Of a DNA stretch of 64,000 bases, positions 51,667 through 60,785 are shown one piece after another; position 1 is the first letter of the stretch, and every line of letters begins with the position of its first letter. The notes beneath the pieces are model-generated. The model worked only from the letters and a program-made list of their open reading frames with translations. It was not told the origin of the DNA and ran no database searches. Both the position numbers and the translations under genes were made by a program. Source of the stretch: JAAYAY01 sp964563135 (GTDB lineage Bacteria; Planctomycetota; Planctomycetia; Pirellulales; Thermoguttaceae); contig CAZLWV010000021.1 in assembly GCA_964563135.1 (NCBI GenBank), forward strand, positions 1-64,000. The letters are read 5' to 3'.

Positions 51667-52160
51667 GTGGCCGACTCCTTGGCGTAGAACTTGATGTGGG
51701 CGCTGTCGCAGCCCAAAGGTGCCAACCCGCGATCCTGCAGGAAGTCTCGCACTGTCCCTTATCCGAGGGGTTTGCGGGAAGAACCTACGGAGGCTGCGGG
51801 GGGCCGGCTGGCGACCGCCGTCCCTCCATGATAGCGGAATCAGTGTGCGGGGTGGAGCGATTGGCTTGCGGTTTGGCCTCCATTCAGGCATCGGAAGAAA
51901 CGGGGCTCTGGGTCGGAATGTGGGCAATGTGGGCCGAACTGGAAAGTTGATCCCAGACGTTCTGTCGCTCCTGGGAGGGGGCGGTTGTTACTGTGCCTGC
52001 CGACCTTTCCCGTCATTTCACGCGGTTTGGTGTTGCGTGCCTTACTGGATGTTGAATCGAGCGTTATCCCATTGGAAATTCGCCGGAGGGGAACAATAAT
52101 GGAGTTTGACTTCTACCCCTGTTGAGGGAATTCATCGCGTCCTCATCCTGGAGTCCCTCT
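51667..52160. other. Divergent region between TPR protein and epimerase
   Basis: About 490 bases that should contain promoters in both directions. The only structure noted is an inverted repeat TCCCAG at 51951-51956 with CTGGGA at 51971-51976. A frame beginning with TTG at 52122 is the extended form of the epimerase and is not used. Confidence 0.5.
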
Positions 52161-53150
52161 GTGAAACACTGTGTTGTCACCGGCGGTGCCGGTTTTATTG
52201 GCAGCCTCCTGGTCGAGTACCTGCTGAGCCAGGGACACCGAGTGTCGGTGATTGATGACGAATCGACCGGCACGGTCAAGAACCTCTCGGCGGTCATCAA
52301 GCACCCCAATCTGAAGTATACGAAGGGAACCGCGGCGGACCGGGAGTTGGTTCGGCGGCGGCTGCTGGATGCGGACGAGGTGTATCACCTGGCGGCGGCG
52401 GTTGGAGTTCAGCTCATCGCCAGTTCGCCCATCCACACGATCGAGGCCAATGTGTATCCGACCGAGATCGTGCTCGACGAACTGGGACGCCTCCACGAGG
52501 ATGGCCACGAGGTGAAGCTGTTCCTTTCGAGCACGAGCGAGGTTTACGGGAAGAATCCGAAGGACCTTTACGAAGAAAACGACGATTTGGTTTTCGGGCC
52601 GACCATTCGGCCGAGGTGGTCCTACGGGGTTTCGAAAGCGATCGACGAATTCCTGGCCCTGGCCTACTGGAGCGAGAGAGGACTTCCGGTGGTGGTGGGA
52701 CGATTCTTCAACGTGGTGGGACCTCGTCAGTCGGGCGCCTACGGGATGGTACTGCCCCGGTTCGTCGAAGCGGCCCTTGCAGGAAAGCCGCTGACCGTGC
52801 ACGACGACGGCGGGCAGGTGCGGTGTTTCGCCCATGTGAGCGACGTGATCTACGCCACCACGACGCTCATGCAGACGCCGGCGGCCGTGGGGAATGTGTT
52901 CAACATCGGCAGCGACGTCCCGATATCAATCCTTGACCTGGCCTACCGGGTGATAGCGGCTGTGGATCGATCGCTCACGGTTCAGTTCCAGAGCTACGAG
53001 GAGGCCTATTCGGCGAATTTCGAGGACTGCCGAAGCCGGATTCCATGTCTGGACAAGCTGCGTGCAACGATCGACTACCAGGCAAAACACACGTTGGACG
53101 ATGTGATCCAGGAGGTCATCGCCTGGAATCGTCAGGCCCTCGGCCAATGA
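52161..53150 (+). CDS. NAD-dependent UDP-sugar epimerase/dehydratase
   Basis: An extended SDR acting on nucleotide sugars (UDP-glucose 4-epimerase or UDP-glucuronate decarboxylase class). The 329-residue protein starts MKHCVVTGGAGFIGSLLVEYLL, the NAD-binding glycine motif. It then has LSSTSEVYG, the catalytic YGVSK (Tyr-x-x-x-Lys), FFNVVGPRQSG, and FAHVSDV. The GTG at 52161 has GGAG upstream; an in-frame TTG at 52122 is rejected. The substrate cannot be fixed, but surface-sugar synthesis fits the exopolysaccharide locus elsewhere in the window. Confidence 0.93.
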   Translation: MKHCVVTGGAGFIGSLLVEYLLSQGHRVSVIDDESTGTVKNLSAVIKHPNLKYTKGTAADRELVRRRLLDADEVYHLAAAVGVQLIASSPIHTIEANVYPTEIVLDELGRLHEDGHEVKLFLSSTSEVYGKNPKDLYEENDDLVFGPTIRPRWSYGVSKAIDEFLALAYWSERGLPVVVGRFFNVVGPRQSGAYGMVLPRFVEAALAGKPLTVHDDGGQVRCFAHVSDVIYATTTLMQTPAAVGNVFNIGSDVPISILDLAYRVIAAVDRSLTVQFQSYEEAYSANFEDCRSRIPCLDKLRATIDYQAKHTLDDVIQEVIAWNRQALGQ

Positions 53151-53162
53151 GGCGTGCGGTCG

Positions 53163-53510
53163 ATGGGGATCCACACAATCCGGCTGCGAGCCCCGTGGCG
53201 ACTGGAGCGTCAGGAGCATTGGCTCCTATGGCGCAGGGCCTTCGGACGCCCCACGAATCTCTCGAACCAGCAGTTCGTCCGGCTTGTTGTGCAATCGGAG
53301 ACGGCCGAGGCGATCGTGATGCTGAACGATCGGACGCTGGGTCCGGCGCCGGCGGCCTACGATGTGACGAGCGCCCTGGAGGCGAGGAATCTGCTGGTGC
53401 TGAGCATCGCCAGCGGAGAGGCGAGCGACGAAGCAGGCGGGGCACCGCCGTTTGACGTCCGGCTGGAGATCGGCTCACGTCTTTCGCAGGACGATCCAGT
53501 CGCCGAGTGA
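53163..53510 (+). CDS. Solo GH2-like beta-sandwich protein
   Basis: A 115-residue protein resembling the sugar-binding jelly-roll domain of glycoside hydrolase family 2, without a catalytic domain. It shows IRLRAPWRL, RRAFGRPTNLSNQQFVRLVV, IVMLNDRTLG and YDVTSALEARNLLVLSIAS. The ATG at 53163 has GAGG upstream; a GTG at 53154 is too close to that site. It is 12 bases after the epimerase, so cotranscribed. Its 3' end overlaps the convergent SDR gene by 36 bases. A cytoplasmic carbohydrate-recognition role is plausible but unproven. Confidence 0.72.
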   Translation: MGIHTIRLRAPWRLERQEHWLLWRRAFGRPTNLSNQQFVRLVVQSETAEAIVMLNDRTLGPAPAAYDVTSALEARNLLVLSIASGEASDEAGGAPPFDVRLEIGSRLSQDDPVAE

Positions 53511-54278
53511 AGGGCACAACTGGGCGATGGCAAAGAGGATGCGAGCCTGGGCGGGCATGACAATTTCGGGCCGTCGTTTCTCGCAGGCCCGAAGAATTGC
53601 CCGCGTGAGCCGCTGCGGAGGAATCCGTCCCACTTTGACGCCGGCGCCTGGGGCACGTGCCCGATCGGGAACGCCTTCCAGGCCTTCGAGCGGATAGAGG
53701 CGCGGGTCGTCTCTGGCGATCGGTCCCGGGCACACCAGGAGCACATGCAGGCCTTCGGGCCCGAGTTCCAGGCGAAGTTGCTGGGAGTAGGCCGCCACGG
53801 CGTGCTTGCTGGCCGGGTAGGCGCCAACCCAACGCGAGGCCGACTTGGCGGCCAGGGAGCCAATGTTGACGACGTGCCCGCGATGGGGCAGCAAGTGGGG
53901 CACCGCCGCCCGGGTGCAGCGCACGGTGGCAATGAGATTGAGCTCGATCAGGTCGCGGAACTGCTCCGGCGTGGTATCGAGCACCTTGCCCCGCATGGAA
54001 CGGCCAGCGTTGTTGACGAGCACGTCGAGACGGCCGTAGTGTGCAGTGGCCTTCTCGAACAGCGAGTCGACATCCGGCTGGCGGGTGACATTTGCGGCCA
54101 AGCCCAGCACGTCGTGGCCGGCCGACCTCATTTCGCCGGTCACACGGTCGACGTCGGCCGGTTCGAGCCCCACGATGACGACCTTGGCGCCGGCGTCGGC
54201 AAACTCCTGGGCAATGACGCGCCCCAGGCCGCTGGAACTACCGGTGACCAGGACGACTTTGTCCTGAAAATAACTCAT
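53475..54278 (-). CDS. Short-chain dehydrogenase/reductase
   Basis: A classical SDR of 267 residues with TGSSSGLGR for NAD(P), NNAG, and the active-site Ser in NIGSLAAK and Tyr-Lys in YPASK. CPGPIARDDPR follows. The substrate is not deducible. It begins 6 bases after the stop of the gap-broken secreted protein gene, indicating cotranscription, and converges with the GH2-like gene. Confidence 0.92.
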   Translation of the reverse strand: MSYFQDKVVLVTGSSSGLGRVIAQEFADAGAKVVIVGLEPADVDRVTGEMRSAGHDVLGLAANVTRQPDVDSLFEKATAHYGRLDVLVNNAGRSMRGKVLDTTPEQFRDLIELNLIATVRCTRAAVPHLLPHRGHVVNIGSLAAKSASRWVGAYPASKHAVAAYSQQLRLELGPEGLHVLLVCPGPIARDDPRLYPLEGLEGVPDRARAPGAGVKVGRIPPQRLTRAILRACEKRRPEIVMPAQARILFAIAQLCPSLGDWIVLRKT

Positions 54279-54284
54279 GGCAAC

Positions 54285-56283
54285 CTACTCGGCACCCCGG
54301 CTGAGCATGAAGCCTTTGAGGAACCACCCATTCTCCTCGCTGACGCCGAAACCACCGGCCGTGCNNNNNNNNNNNNNNNNNNNNNNNNNNNNNNNNNNNN
54401 NNNNNNNNGTCGGCAAGAAGGGTGTCCTGCGCCAGCAGGAGGTCGACATCGAACTCGGGCAACTTGCTGCCGTCGACCTCCTGCTGGCGCAGGACACCCT
54501 TCTTGCCGACACCAAAGACGGTATTGAGCATGCGGCCGAGCATGGTCTCGCTCTCGGGCATCTTTCCCTGCCGGATCAACTCGTAGGTGGCCCTGTACTC
54601 CTTGTCGGTGCGGGAGAAGACCCAAGAGCAGCGTTCCTTGCCGAGCTCCTCGACCTTCTTGCCGATGACCTGAAAATCGACGGCCGAAGCCAGTGTTTCT
54701 CGCTCTTCCCTTTGCTGGAGAATCTTCACCAGAAAATCGAGGTGCGAGGAAATGAACAACTGCCCATTGGTAACGGTGATGGCCCGATTGGGAAACAATC
54801 CGGGGCGGTCGAGTTCCTCCTCGTCAGCCGGCTCTTGTTCCCGGGGATCGTCGCCGGGGAAAATCGGGGCGCCCAGCGAGATCCGGGATACGACCGACTC
54901 CTCCTCAGGCGGAACAGTCTCCCAGATCATCAGCTTCTCGAGTCCTGGCAGGTCACCTCGCAAAACGACCGCCTCATCAGCCTTGAGCAGTTTCTCGAGA
55001 GCCTTGGCGACGGCAGCCTCGTCCTTGACTTCGACGGCGATCAGGATCCGCTCGCTGGTGGTTGAGATGGGCATGGCAAAATCCGTGATGATCGTCACCT
55101 GAGTCCCAAGCTGATCGATCAGCGCCGTCTTCAGATCCACCTGGGGACCGTGTTTGTCTTCCCGCAGGCCGTTGAGGACATCGGCCCAGGCACCCGGATC
55201 GCCGATGTACTCGTCGGCCAGGGGGCCAAGGTTGTCGAAGGCGGTGGCGATGTCGATGAAGCTGGTCGTGTAGGTGGCCACGTCGCGGGGGACCCACGGT
55301 TGGGGCACGAAGTCCGCTTCGTTGGGGAACTTCAACATCTTCATCGATTTCTCGTAAGGCTTCGGAGCGCAGACAACGGTACGATGGATCAGTTCGTAGC
55401 CTTCCGTGGAGAAACTGACGTAGCCGCCCACTCCGGTGATCGCGTCGAAACCGGCGTTGCGAAGCGTCTCGGTGAGCGGCTTACCCGGCCGGCGTTCCCG
55501 GTCGGGCAGACTCGATCGCACCGTCTCGGCATAGCCGAACATCTCGATAAACCAGCGGATCTGGGGAACATTGTCCTTGCCGGCGTCTTCCGCACAGCGG
55601 GTCATCGCGGCATGGAAGGCGGGCACGTCGGCCAGGGACTTGAGGCCGGAGCCTCCTCGCCGCTGCAGAACCGCCTTGATAGCCTCCGCGCCGTCAGCCA
55701 CTATGAGCAGGTCGCCTTGAAGCACCAGGGCTGCGTGGCGCTGCCGTTCCTGTTCGTCGTCGGGATTCTTCTTGGGAATGTCGAACACGTCGACGTCCAG
55801 CTTCTCGATCTTCTCCGTCCGCTTGACCGAACCTTCCTCGACAAGGTTCGCGGAAGCCTTCTTGACCAGTTCCTTCGCCTTCTCCTGGTTTCCGGTCACG
55901 TCAACCAAAAGGACCAGGGCGGACTGTCCCGGTGCAGGCTGGAGAAGGGCAACGGCCAGCTCGCCGGAGGGCACGCCTCGCAGGTCGTCGAGGGTGAGAC
56001 CCAGTTTGTCCCTCGCGTCCATCCACTGGTCTTCGAACTGCCGTTGGACATCTTTGCGGAACGGCTCCATGACCGGATCTTTCATGAGCTGGCCGATCTT
56101 CGTCTCGTTCCAGTGGTCCACCAGGTCCTTGATGTTGGTGACGGACACAAACCCCTTGGTTGTATCGGGCAGCAGTTTTTCGCTCGGCTCCACCGCGGCA
56201 AGCGGCGACGCAAAGGCTGCTATCAAGAACAGGACTGTTGCCAACGTGCACTTACGTGAATGGGGCACAACAAGCCTCCTCAT
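54285..56283 (-). CDS. Secreted protein, broken by an assembly gap
   Basis: Hypothetical exported protein of roughly 660 residues, interrupted by 44 unknown bases at 54365-54408. The signal peptide ends near LAA (core LATVLFLIAAF). The body has TTKGFVSVTNIKDLV, alternating beta strands and helices (ALVLLVDVTGNQEKAKELVKKA), and RAITVTNGQLFISSHLDFLVKIL. Reading continues to KLPEF, after which the sequence folds back on itself, an artefact. Beyond the gap a different frame gives GFGVSEENGWFLKGFMLSRGAE with a stop at 54285, which looks like the true C-terminus. The ATG at 56283 is chosen by the signal peptide. Confidence 0.75.
54365..54408. other. Assembly gap (44 N)
   Basis: Forty-four undetermined bases inside the secreted protein gene. 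The true size is unknown; the reading frame differs across it. Confidence 0.99.
54409..54510. repeat. 39-bp perfect fold-back at the gap edge
   Basis: Bases 54409-54447 are the exact reverse complement of 54472-54510, with a 24-base spacer, directly touching the N run. The arm at 54472-54510 encodes the expected VGKKGVLRQQEVD of the gene; the other arm encodes nothing sensible in that frame. This is typical of a chimeric or hairpin read end, not of a biological palindrome. Confidence 0.85.
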
Positions 56284-56823
56284 CGCCGAGTAATCAAGCC
56301 TCACAGGAAAATGCGGTCCGACCTTCCGGGTTGCCCCCACGTCGGCGGGGCACCAAGAGGCGTCGGTCCGCAAGTTCCAATTACGTAGAGAATCAGATTT
56401 CAAGTGACAGTCAGGTGTGAGATTAGTCGGTATAGCCAATTTTCGCAAGATCGGTCAAGAAAAACGGCATCCACCGCAGACCACCGGAGTTGACCATTTT
56501 TCGCCTTATCGTCTCGGCGTCTGCAGACTCACCACTCGCACCATGGCGGGCCGCTCTGGGTAACGGAGACACAAAGACTGCCCCATGGGCAAGGGCTCCT
56601 GGGCAGCGTGTCTGGTCGGCCAATGGTGTGTTCGACAGGACCTGCAAGCGACTTCAGCGGAAACCTGACAATATTGCGTTGACGGCGACCAGCGGGATCA
56701 TGGTCGGCGATCCGCGGATCCCGAGGGCAGGCGAGGCGCTGCGGTCGCTGGACGACTGGGATCCGGCCCGCCATAATCTGACCTGACAACGCCAACGGAC
56801 CTCCCTTCAGAACTACGGGCTCC
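56284..56823. other. Divergent region without recognised features
   Basis: About 540 bases between the gap-broken gene and the HD-domain gene, which diverge. Promoters must lie here but none is convincing. Frames on both strands are short and lack homology. Confidence 0.5.
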
Positions 56824-58215
56824 ATGAGCGAATTCGAACTCCAAAGCCTGAGCAACGACCCGATTCACGGCTACATTCCGTTTACATCTTCCGAGGGGAT
56901 TCCTTCCGGGGAAGTCTCGGAACGAGATGTTATCGATCATCCCTGGCTTCAGCGTCTTCGCCAGATTCACCAGCTTCAAACGGCATGGTGGGTGTTTCCC
57001 GCTGCCGAGCACACGCGATTTCAGCATGTGCTCGGGGCCATGCATTTGGCGAGCCGGGCGGTGCGGAAACTATACCCCAGCCTCGCGCGGGCGTGCGCCG
57101 ATGTTCCGAGCCTCGGTTACGTGGAGACGCTGATGCGGATGGCGGCACTGCTCCACGATGTGGGGCACGGACCGTTCGGGCATTTCTTTGACCAGCACTA
57201 CCTGGCCGACTACGGCCTGACGCACGAGACCCTGGGGTGCGAGATCATCCGGCGGGATCTCGCGGATCTGCTGATGGGGATCCGGCAGAACCCCAACAGC
57301 CGAATGGAGGAGGAGAAGCTCGATCCGGAGCAGATCTGTTTCCTGATCACGCGTCCTGCGTCGGCTGCGGGGGACCAGCCCAAGTGGTTGCGGTTTCTGC
57401 AGTCGCTGTTCTGTGGTCTTTACACTGTCGACAACATGGATTTCGTGCTCCGCGACGCGTACATGTCAGGCTACAGCACGCGAGCCTTCGACCTGGCGCG
57501 GCTGCTGTATTACACGACGTTCACCGAGAAGGGCTTGACGATCCACGAGCGGGGGCTGGCGGCGCTGGTGCGATTTATTTCCGTGCGGGCTGATCTGTTC
57601 CGGGCCATCTACTTCCACCGAACGGTTCGGGCCATCGACCTGACGCTCCAGGATTTGTTCACCGACAGCAAGCCGTTCCTCTTCCCCGGCAACCCAGCGG
57701 AGCATCTGGAAGACTACCTCCACTTGACCGAGTGGTCGCTGCTGGTTCGGGTAGCGTCGTGGCACAACAGCACCGACGCAACGATCCAGGAACTGGGAGA
57801 GGGCTGGAGACGTTTTTTGGGGCGAGGCGTTCGCTGGAAGATGGCGTGCGAGCGGACGATCTTCTTTCAGCCCGGCCAATCGGAGCAGGCGAGCATCTTC
57901 AGCGATCACCACCTGTTCGAAGCGGCGGTGCGAAGCCAACTCCCCGGGCACCTTCGCGACCTGCCGCTGCGGTTTGACCCGGCCCGCCACGTGCACCGTC
58001 CGGGTGCCCACGCCCCAGCGGCCGGCCAGAATTTCCTTTACGACGCGGTCAGCGAACGGATCCGCAAGCTCGATGATCGGGAGCTTTTCCGCCAGATCCC
58101 ATTGAGCTACCGTCTGTGCCGCATTTACGCGGAAGATTCCGGCCACAACGCCGAACTGGCGGCGGCGCTGGATCGTCTGACGTCGGACCGCCTGGACGAT
58201 GCGACGAACATGTAG
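56824..58215 (+). CDS. HD-domain phosphohydrolase (dGTPase-like)
   Basis: A metal-dependent phosphohydrolase of 463 residues in the dNTPase/SAMHD1-like HD group. It has RLRQIHQLQTAWWVFPAAEHTRF-type start, then HTRFQHVLGAMHLA (His), LLHDVGHGPFGH (His-Asp) and DNMDFVLRDAYMSG (Asp), the complete H-HD-D set. The natural substrate, dNTP or other nucleotide, is unknown. The ATG lies just after GGGCTCC. It stands 166 bases before a TPR gene in the same direction. Confidence 0.9.
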   Translation: MSEFELQSLSNDPIHGYIPFTSSEGIPSGEVSERDVIDHPWLQRLRQIHQLQTAWWVFPAAEHTRFQHVLGAMHLASRAVRKLYPSLARACADVPSLGYVETLMRMAALLHDVGHGPFGHFFDQHYLADYGLTHETLGCEIIRRDLADLLMGIRQNPNSRMEEEKLDPEQICFLITRPASAAGDQPKWLRFLQSLFCGLYTVDNMDFVLRDAYMSGYSTRAFDLARLLYYTTFTEKGLTIHERGLAALVRFISVRADLFRAIYFHRTVRAIDLTLQDLFTDSKPFLFPGNPAEHLEDYLHLTEWSLLVRVASWHNSTDATIQELGEGWRRFLGRGVRWKMACERTIFFQPGQSEQASIFSDHHLFEAAVRSQLPGHLRDLPLRFDPARHVHRPGAHAPAAGQNFLYDAVSERIRKLDDRELFRQIPLSYRLCRIYAEDSGHNAELAAALDRLTSDRLDDATNM

Positions 58216-58381
58216 AGGGGAGGTTTCCGCGGCGGGGTCCGTCCAGGGTTGCGGGCCCCGCAGGGAGTGCAGGGATGCTTTCGCCGGGTGCCGGTGTGTT
58301 CTAGAATAGGGGCTGATCGCGTGCTTCGTGGCGGCAACCATCGCCGCAAGGGCCCGAGTATCGACCCCGCGAGAGTTTCGG

Positions 58382-59128
58382 ATGGGTTGGTTCGTTGCAT
58401 TCCTCCCACTGATCGCCAACATCGTCTGTACGGTCCATGTCCTCAAGACGGGGCGACCGGCGTACTGGATATTCTTGATCTGGCTGTTGGTGGCAGGCGT
58501 GGGACCGGTCGTCTACTTCTTCGTGGAGGTGCTGCCGGACCTGCAACGGAGCCGCCAGGTGTTGCAGATCGGATCAGGCCTGGTCACGGTCGTTGATCCC
58601 GGCCGCCGGGTGCGCAAGCTGGAGGAAGAACTGCAGGTCTCGGACACGGTCAAGAATCGCCAGATCCTCGCCAAAGCCTATGTTTCGGCCCATCGATTCG
58701 ACGAGGCGATCGCCATGTTCGAGAGCTGTCTGAAAGGTATCTATCGCGACGATCCGCCGGTACTGCTGGCGATGGCCGAGGCCCAGTTTCTCAATCGCGC
58801 GTCGGCCGACGCCTTGGCGACCTTGAATCGTCTCTCGTCGGTGGACGGGAGTTTCCGTCCGATGGAGCGACGGTTGCTGCTGGCGCAGGTCCACCAGACC
58901 CTCGGGCACAACGATGAGGCTCTCAGGGAATACGAATTGCTGGCCAACCAGTACCCGGGAGAAGAGGCGCGTTGCCGCTATGGCTTGCTGCTTCTGGAGA
59001 CAGGCCAGGGCGACAAGGCCCGCGAAGTGTTTCAGCGGATTCTGCTGAGCGCCCGGCGTTCGCCGCGATACTATCGCAAGGCGCAGCGGAAGTGGATTCA
59101 AATGGCCAGGCAGCACGCGGCCAGGTGA
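58382..59128 (+). CDS. Membrane-anchored TPR protein with PLDc_N-like N-terminus
   Basis: A 248-residue protein. Two helices (about 2-19 and 25-47, MGWFVAFLPLIANIV and WIFLIWLLVAGVGPVVYFF) resemble the PLDc_N membrane hairpin. A basic region and three or four TPR pairs follow (ILAKAYVSAHRFDEAIAMFE, LLLAQVHQTLGHNDEALREYE, RYGLLLLETGQGDKAREVFQ). The ATG at 58382 begins the first helix; an upstream in-frame start is less likely. Function unknown, probably a scaffold. Confidence 0.82.
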   Translation: MGWFVAFLPLIANIVCTVHVLKTGRPAYWIFLIWLLVAGVGPVVYFFVEVLPDLQRSRQVLQIGSGLVTVVDPGRRVRKLEEELQVSDTVKNRQILAKAYVSAHRFDEAIAMFESCLKGIYRDDPPVLLAMAEAQFLNRASADALATLNRLSSVDGSFRPMERRLLLAQVHQTLGHNDEALREYELLANQYPGEEARCRYGLLLLETGQGDKAREVFQRILLSARRSPRYYRKAQRKWIQMARQHAAR

Positions 59129-59227
59129 AGGAGCGGGGGGAGCGAGGAAGAGGAGTTGTCGATCCGTTTCGTGGAATGCTGGACAGGTCCGGCGGTTTTT
59201 CGTCTTCAGACAGGCTTTGCGATCCCT

Positions 59228-60658
59228 ATGTACGACCATTCCCAATACGAGAATCCCCTGATTACCCGATACGCCTCGCGCGAGATGAGCGAGGTATTCA
59301 GCGCCCAGCGCAAATTCAGCACGTGGCGCCGGTTGTGGGTCGCATTGGCAGAAGCCGAAGCCGAGATGGGGCTGAACATTTCCCCCGAGCAGATCGCCCA
59401 ACTGAGGGCGCACGTGGACGACATCGATTTCGAGGCGGCCGCCCGCCACGAGAAGAATCTCCGCCACGACGTGATGGCCCATGTTCACACCTACCGCGAC
59501 GCGTGCCCTGAAGCGGGCGGGATCATTCACCTCGGGGCGACGAGCTGCGATATCACGGACAATGCGGACCTGCTCCTGATGCGAGAGGCGCTCAGGCTGG
59601 TTCGCACGCGGCTGGTGGCGGTGATCGACCGCCTGGGGCGGTTTGCCGCCGAGCATCGCAGCGTGCCGTGCCTGGGCTTCACCCACCTGCAACCGGCCCA
59701 GCCGACGACGGTGGGCAAACGGGCGTGTCTCTGGGCCTACGACTTCGTCCTGGACCTGGCTGAGTTGGAGCACCGGCTGGGGGCGATCAAGGCGCGGGGG
59801 CTCAAGGGGACCACCGGGACCCAGGCGAGTTTTCTGGAACTGTTGGGCGGCGATCACGACCGGGTCCGGCGGCTCGAAAGACTCGTCTGCGAGAGAATCG
59901 GTTTCGAGGAGTCAAACGCCGTGACCGGCCAGACGTATTCGCGAAAGATCGATTCCCAGGTGATCGGCGTGTTGTCGGGGATCGCCCAGAGCGCGCACAA
60001 GATGGCCACCGACCTGCGGCTGCTCGCCCATCGCAAGGAGGTGGAAGAGCCCTTTGAGGCCGCCCAGATCGGCTCATCGGCGATGCCCTACAAACGCAAC
60101 CCGATGCGGAGCGAGAGGATCTGTTCCCTGGCGCGATTCGTGATGGGGCAGGAGACGACCGCCTCGGCCACGGCTGCCGTCCAGTGGATGGAACGCACGC
60201 TCGACGACAGCGCCGTGCGGCGGCTCATGCTCCCCCAGTCGTTCCTGGCCATCGATGCGGTGCTGATCCTGTGCCAGAACGTGACCAGTGGACTGGTTGT
60301 CTATCCGAAAGTGATTGAGCACAACCTGCTTGCCGAGTTGCCCTTCATGGCCTCGGAGAACATCATGATGGACGCCGTCAAGGCCGGCGGGGACCGGCAG
60401 GAGTTGCACGAGCGGATCCGCATCCACAGCCGGGCCGCCGGCGCCGTGGTCAAAGGCGAAGGACGTCCCAACGACCTGCTGGAGCGGCTCGCGACGGATC
60501 CCATGTTTGCGGGAGTCGATATCCAGGCTGCTGCCGAGCCCGCCAGGTACGTCGGCCGGGCCCCCGAGCAGGTCGAGGAGTTCCTTGCCGAGGTTGTCGC
60601 TCCGATCCGCGAGAGGTACCCTGAAGCCCTCAGAACGACCGCCGACATTCATGTGTGA
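59228..60658 (+). CDS. purB: Adenylosuccinate lyase
   Basis: Catalyses two fumarate-releasing steps of purine synthesis. The 476-residue protein has the fumarase/aspartase fold: HLGATSCDITDNADL, the catalytic-histidine region GFTHLQPAQPTTVGKR, and the signature loop SSAMPYKRNPMRSE. The ATG at 59228 begins MYDHSQYENPLITRYAS, matching family starts; the frame upstream is rejected. Together with the PurF-type genes it belongs to the same pathway but is not clustered with them. Confidence 0.95.
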   Translation: MYDHSQYENPLITRYASREMSEVFSAQRKFSTWRRLWVALAEAEAEMGLNISPEQIAQLRAHVDDIDFEAAARHEKNLRHDVMAHVHTYRDACPEAGGIIHLGATSCDITDNADLLLMREALRLVRTRLVAVIDRLGRFAAEHRSVPCLGFTHLQPAQPTTVGKRACLWAYDFVLDLAELEHRLGAIKARGLKGTTGTQASFLELLGGDHDRVRRLERLVCERIGFEESNAVTGQTYSRKIDSQVIGVLSGIAQSAHKMATDLRLLAHRKEVEEPFEAAQIGSSAMPYKRNPMRSERICSLARFVMGQETTASATAAVQWMERTLDDSAVRRLMLPQSFLAIDAVLILCQNVTSGLVVYPKVIEHNLLAELPFMASENIMMDAVKAGGDRQELHERIRIHSRAAGAVVKGEGRPNDLLERLATDPMFAGVDIQAAAEPARYVGRAPEQVEEFLAEVVAPIRERYPEALRTTADIHV

Positions 60659-60785
60659 CGTCGGGCGCGAGCGTTCCTGGAACCGATACCAGTGTTGCTG
60701 CTGCTGCCAGGAATCCCCGACTGGGGGGGCTTCCGGCAGTCTGCGGCGGGCCGTTGGAGGCAATCACATCAGGAGAGGAACTGAC

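Noticed and set aside
54409..54510. Biological cruciform or inverted-repeat element
   Set aside because: It abuts unknown bases and duplicates coding sequence in reverse, the pattern of an assembly or chimeric-read error.
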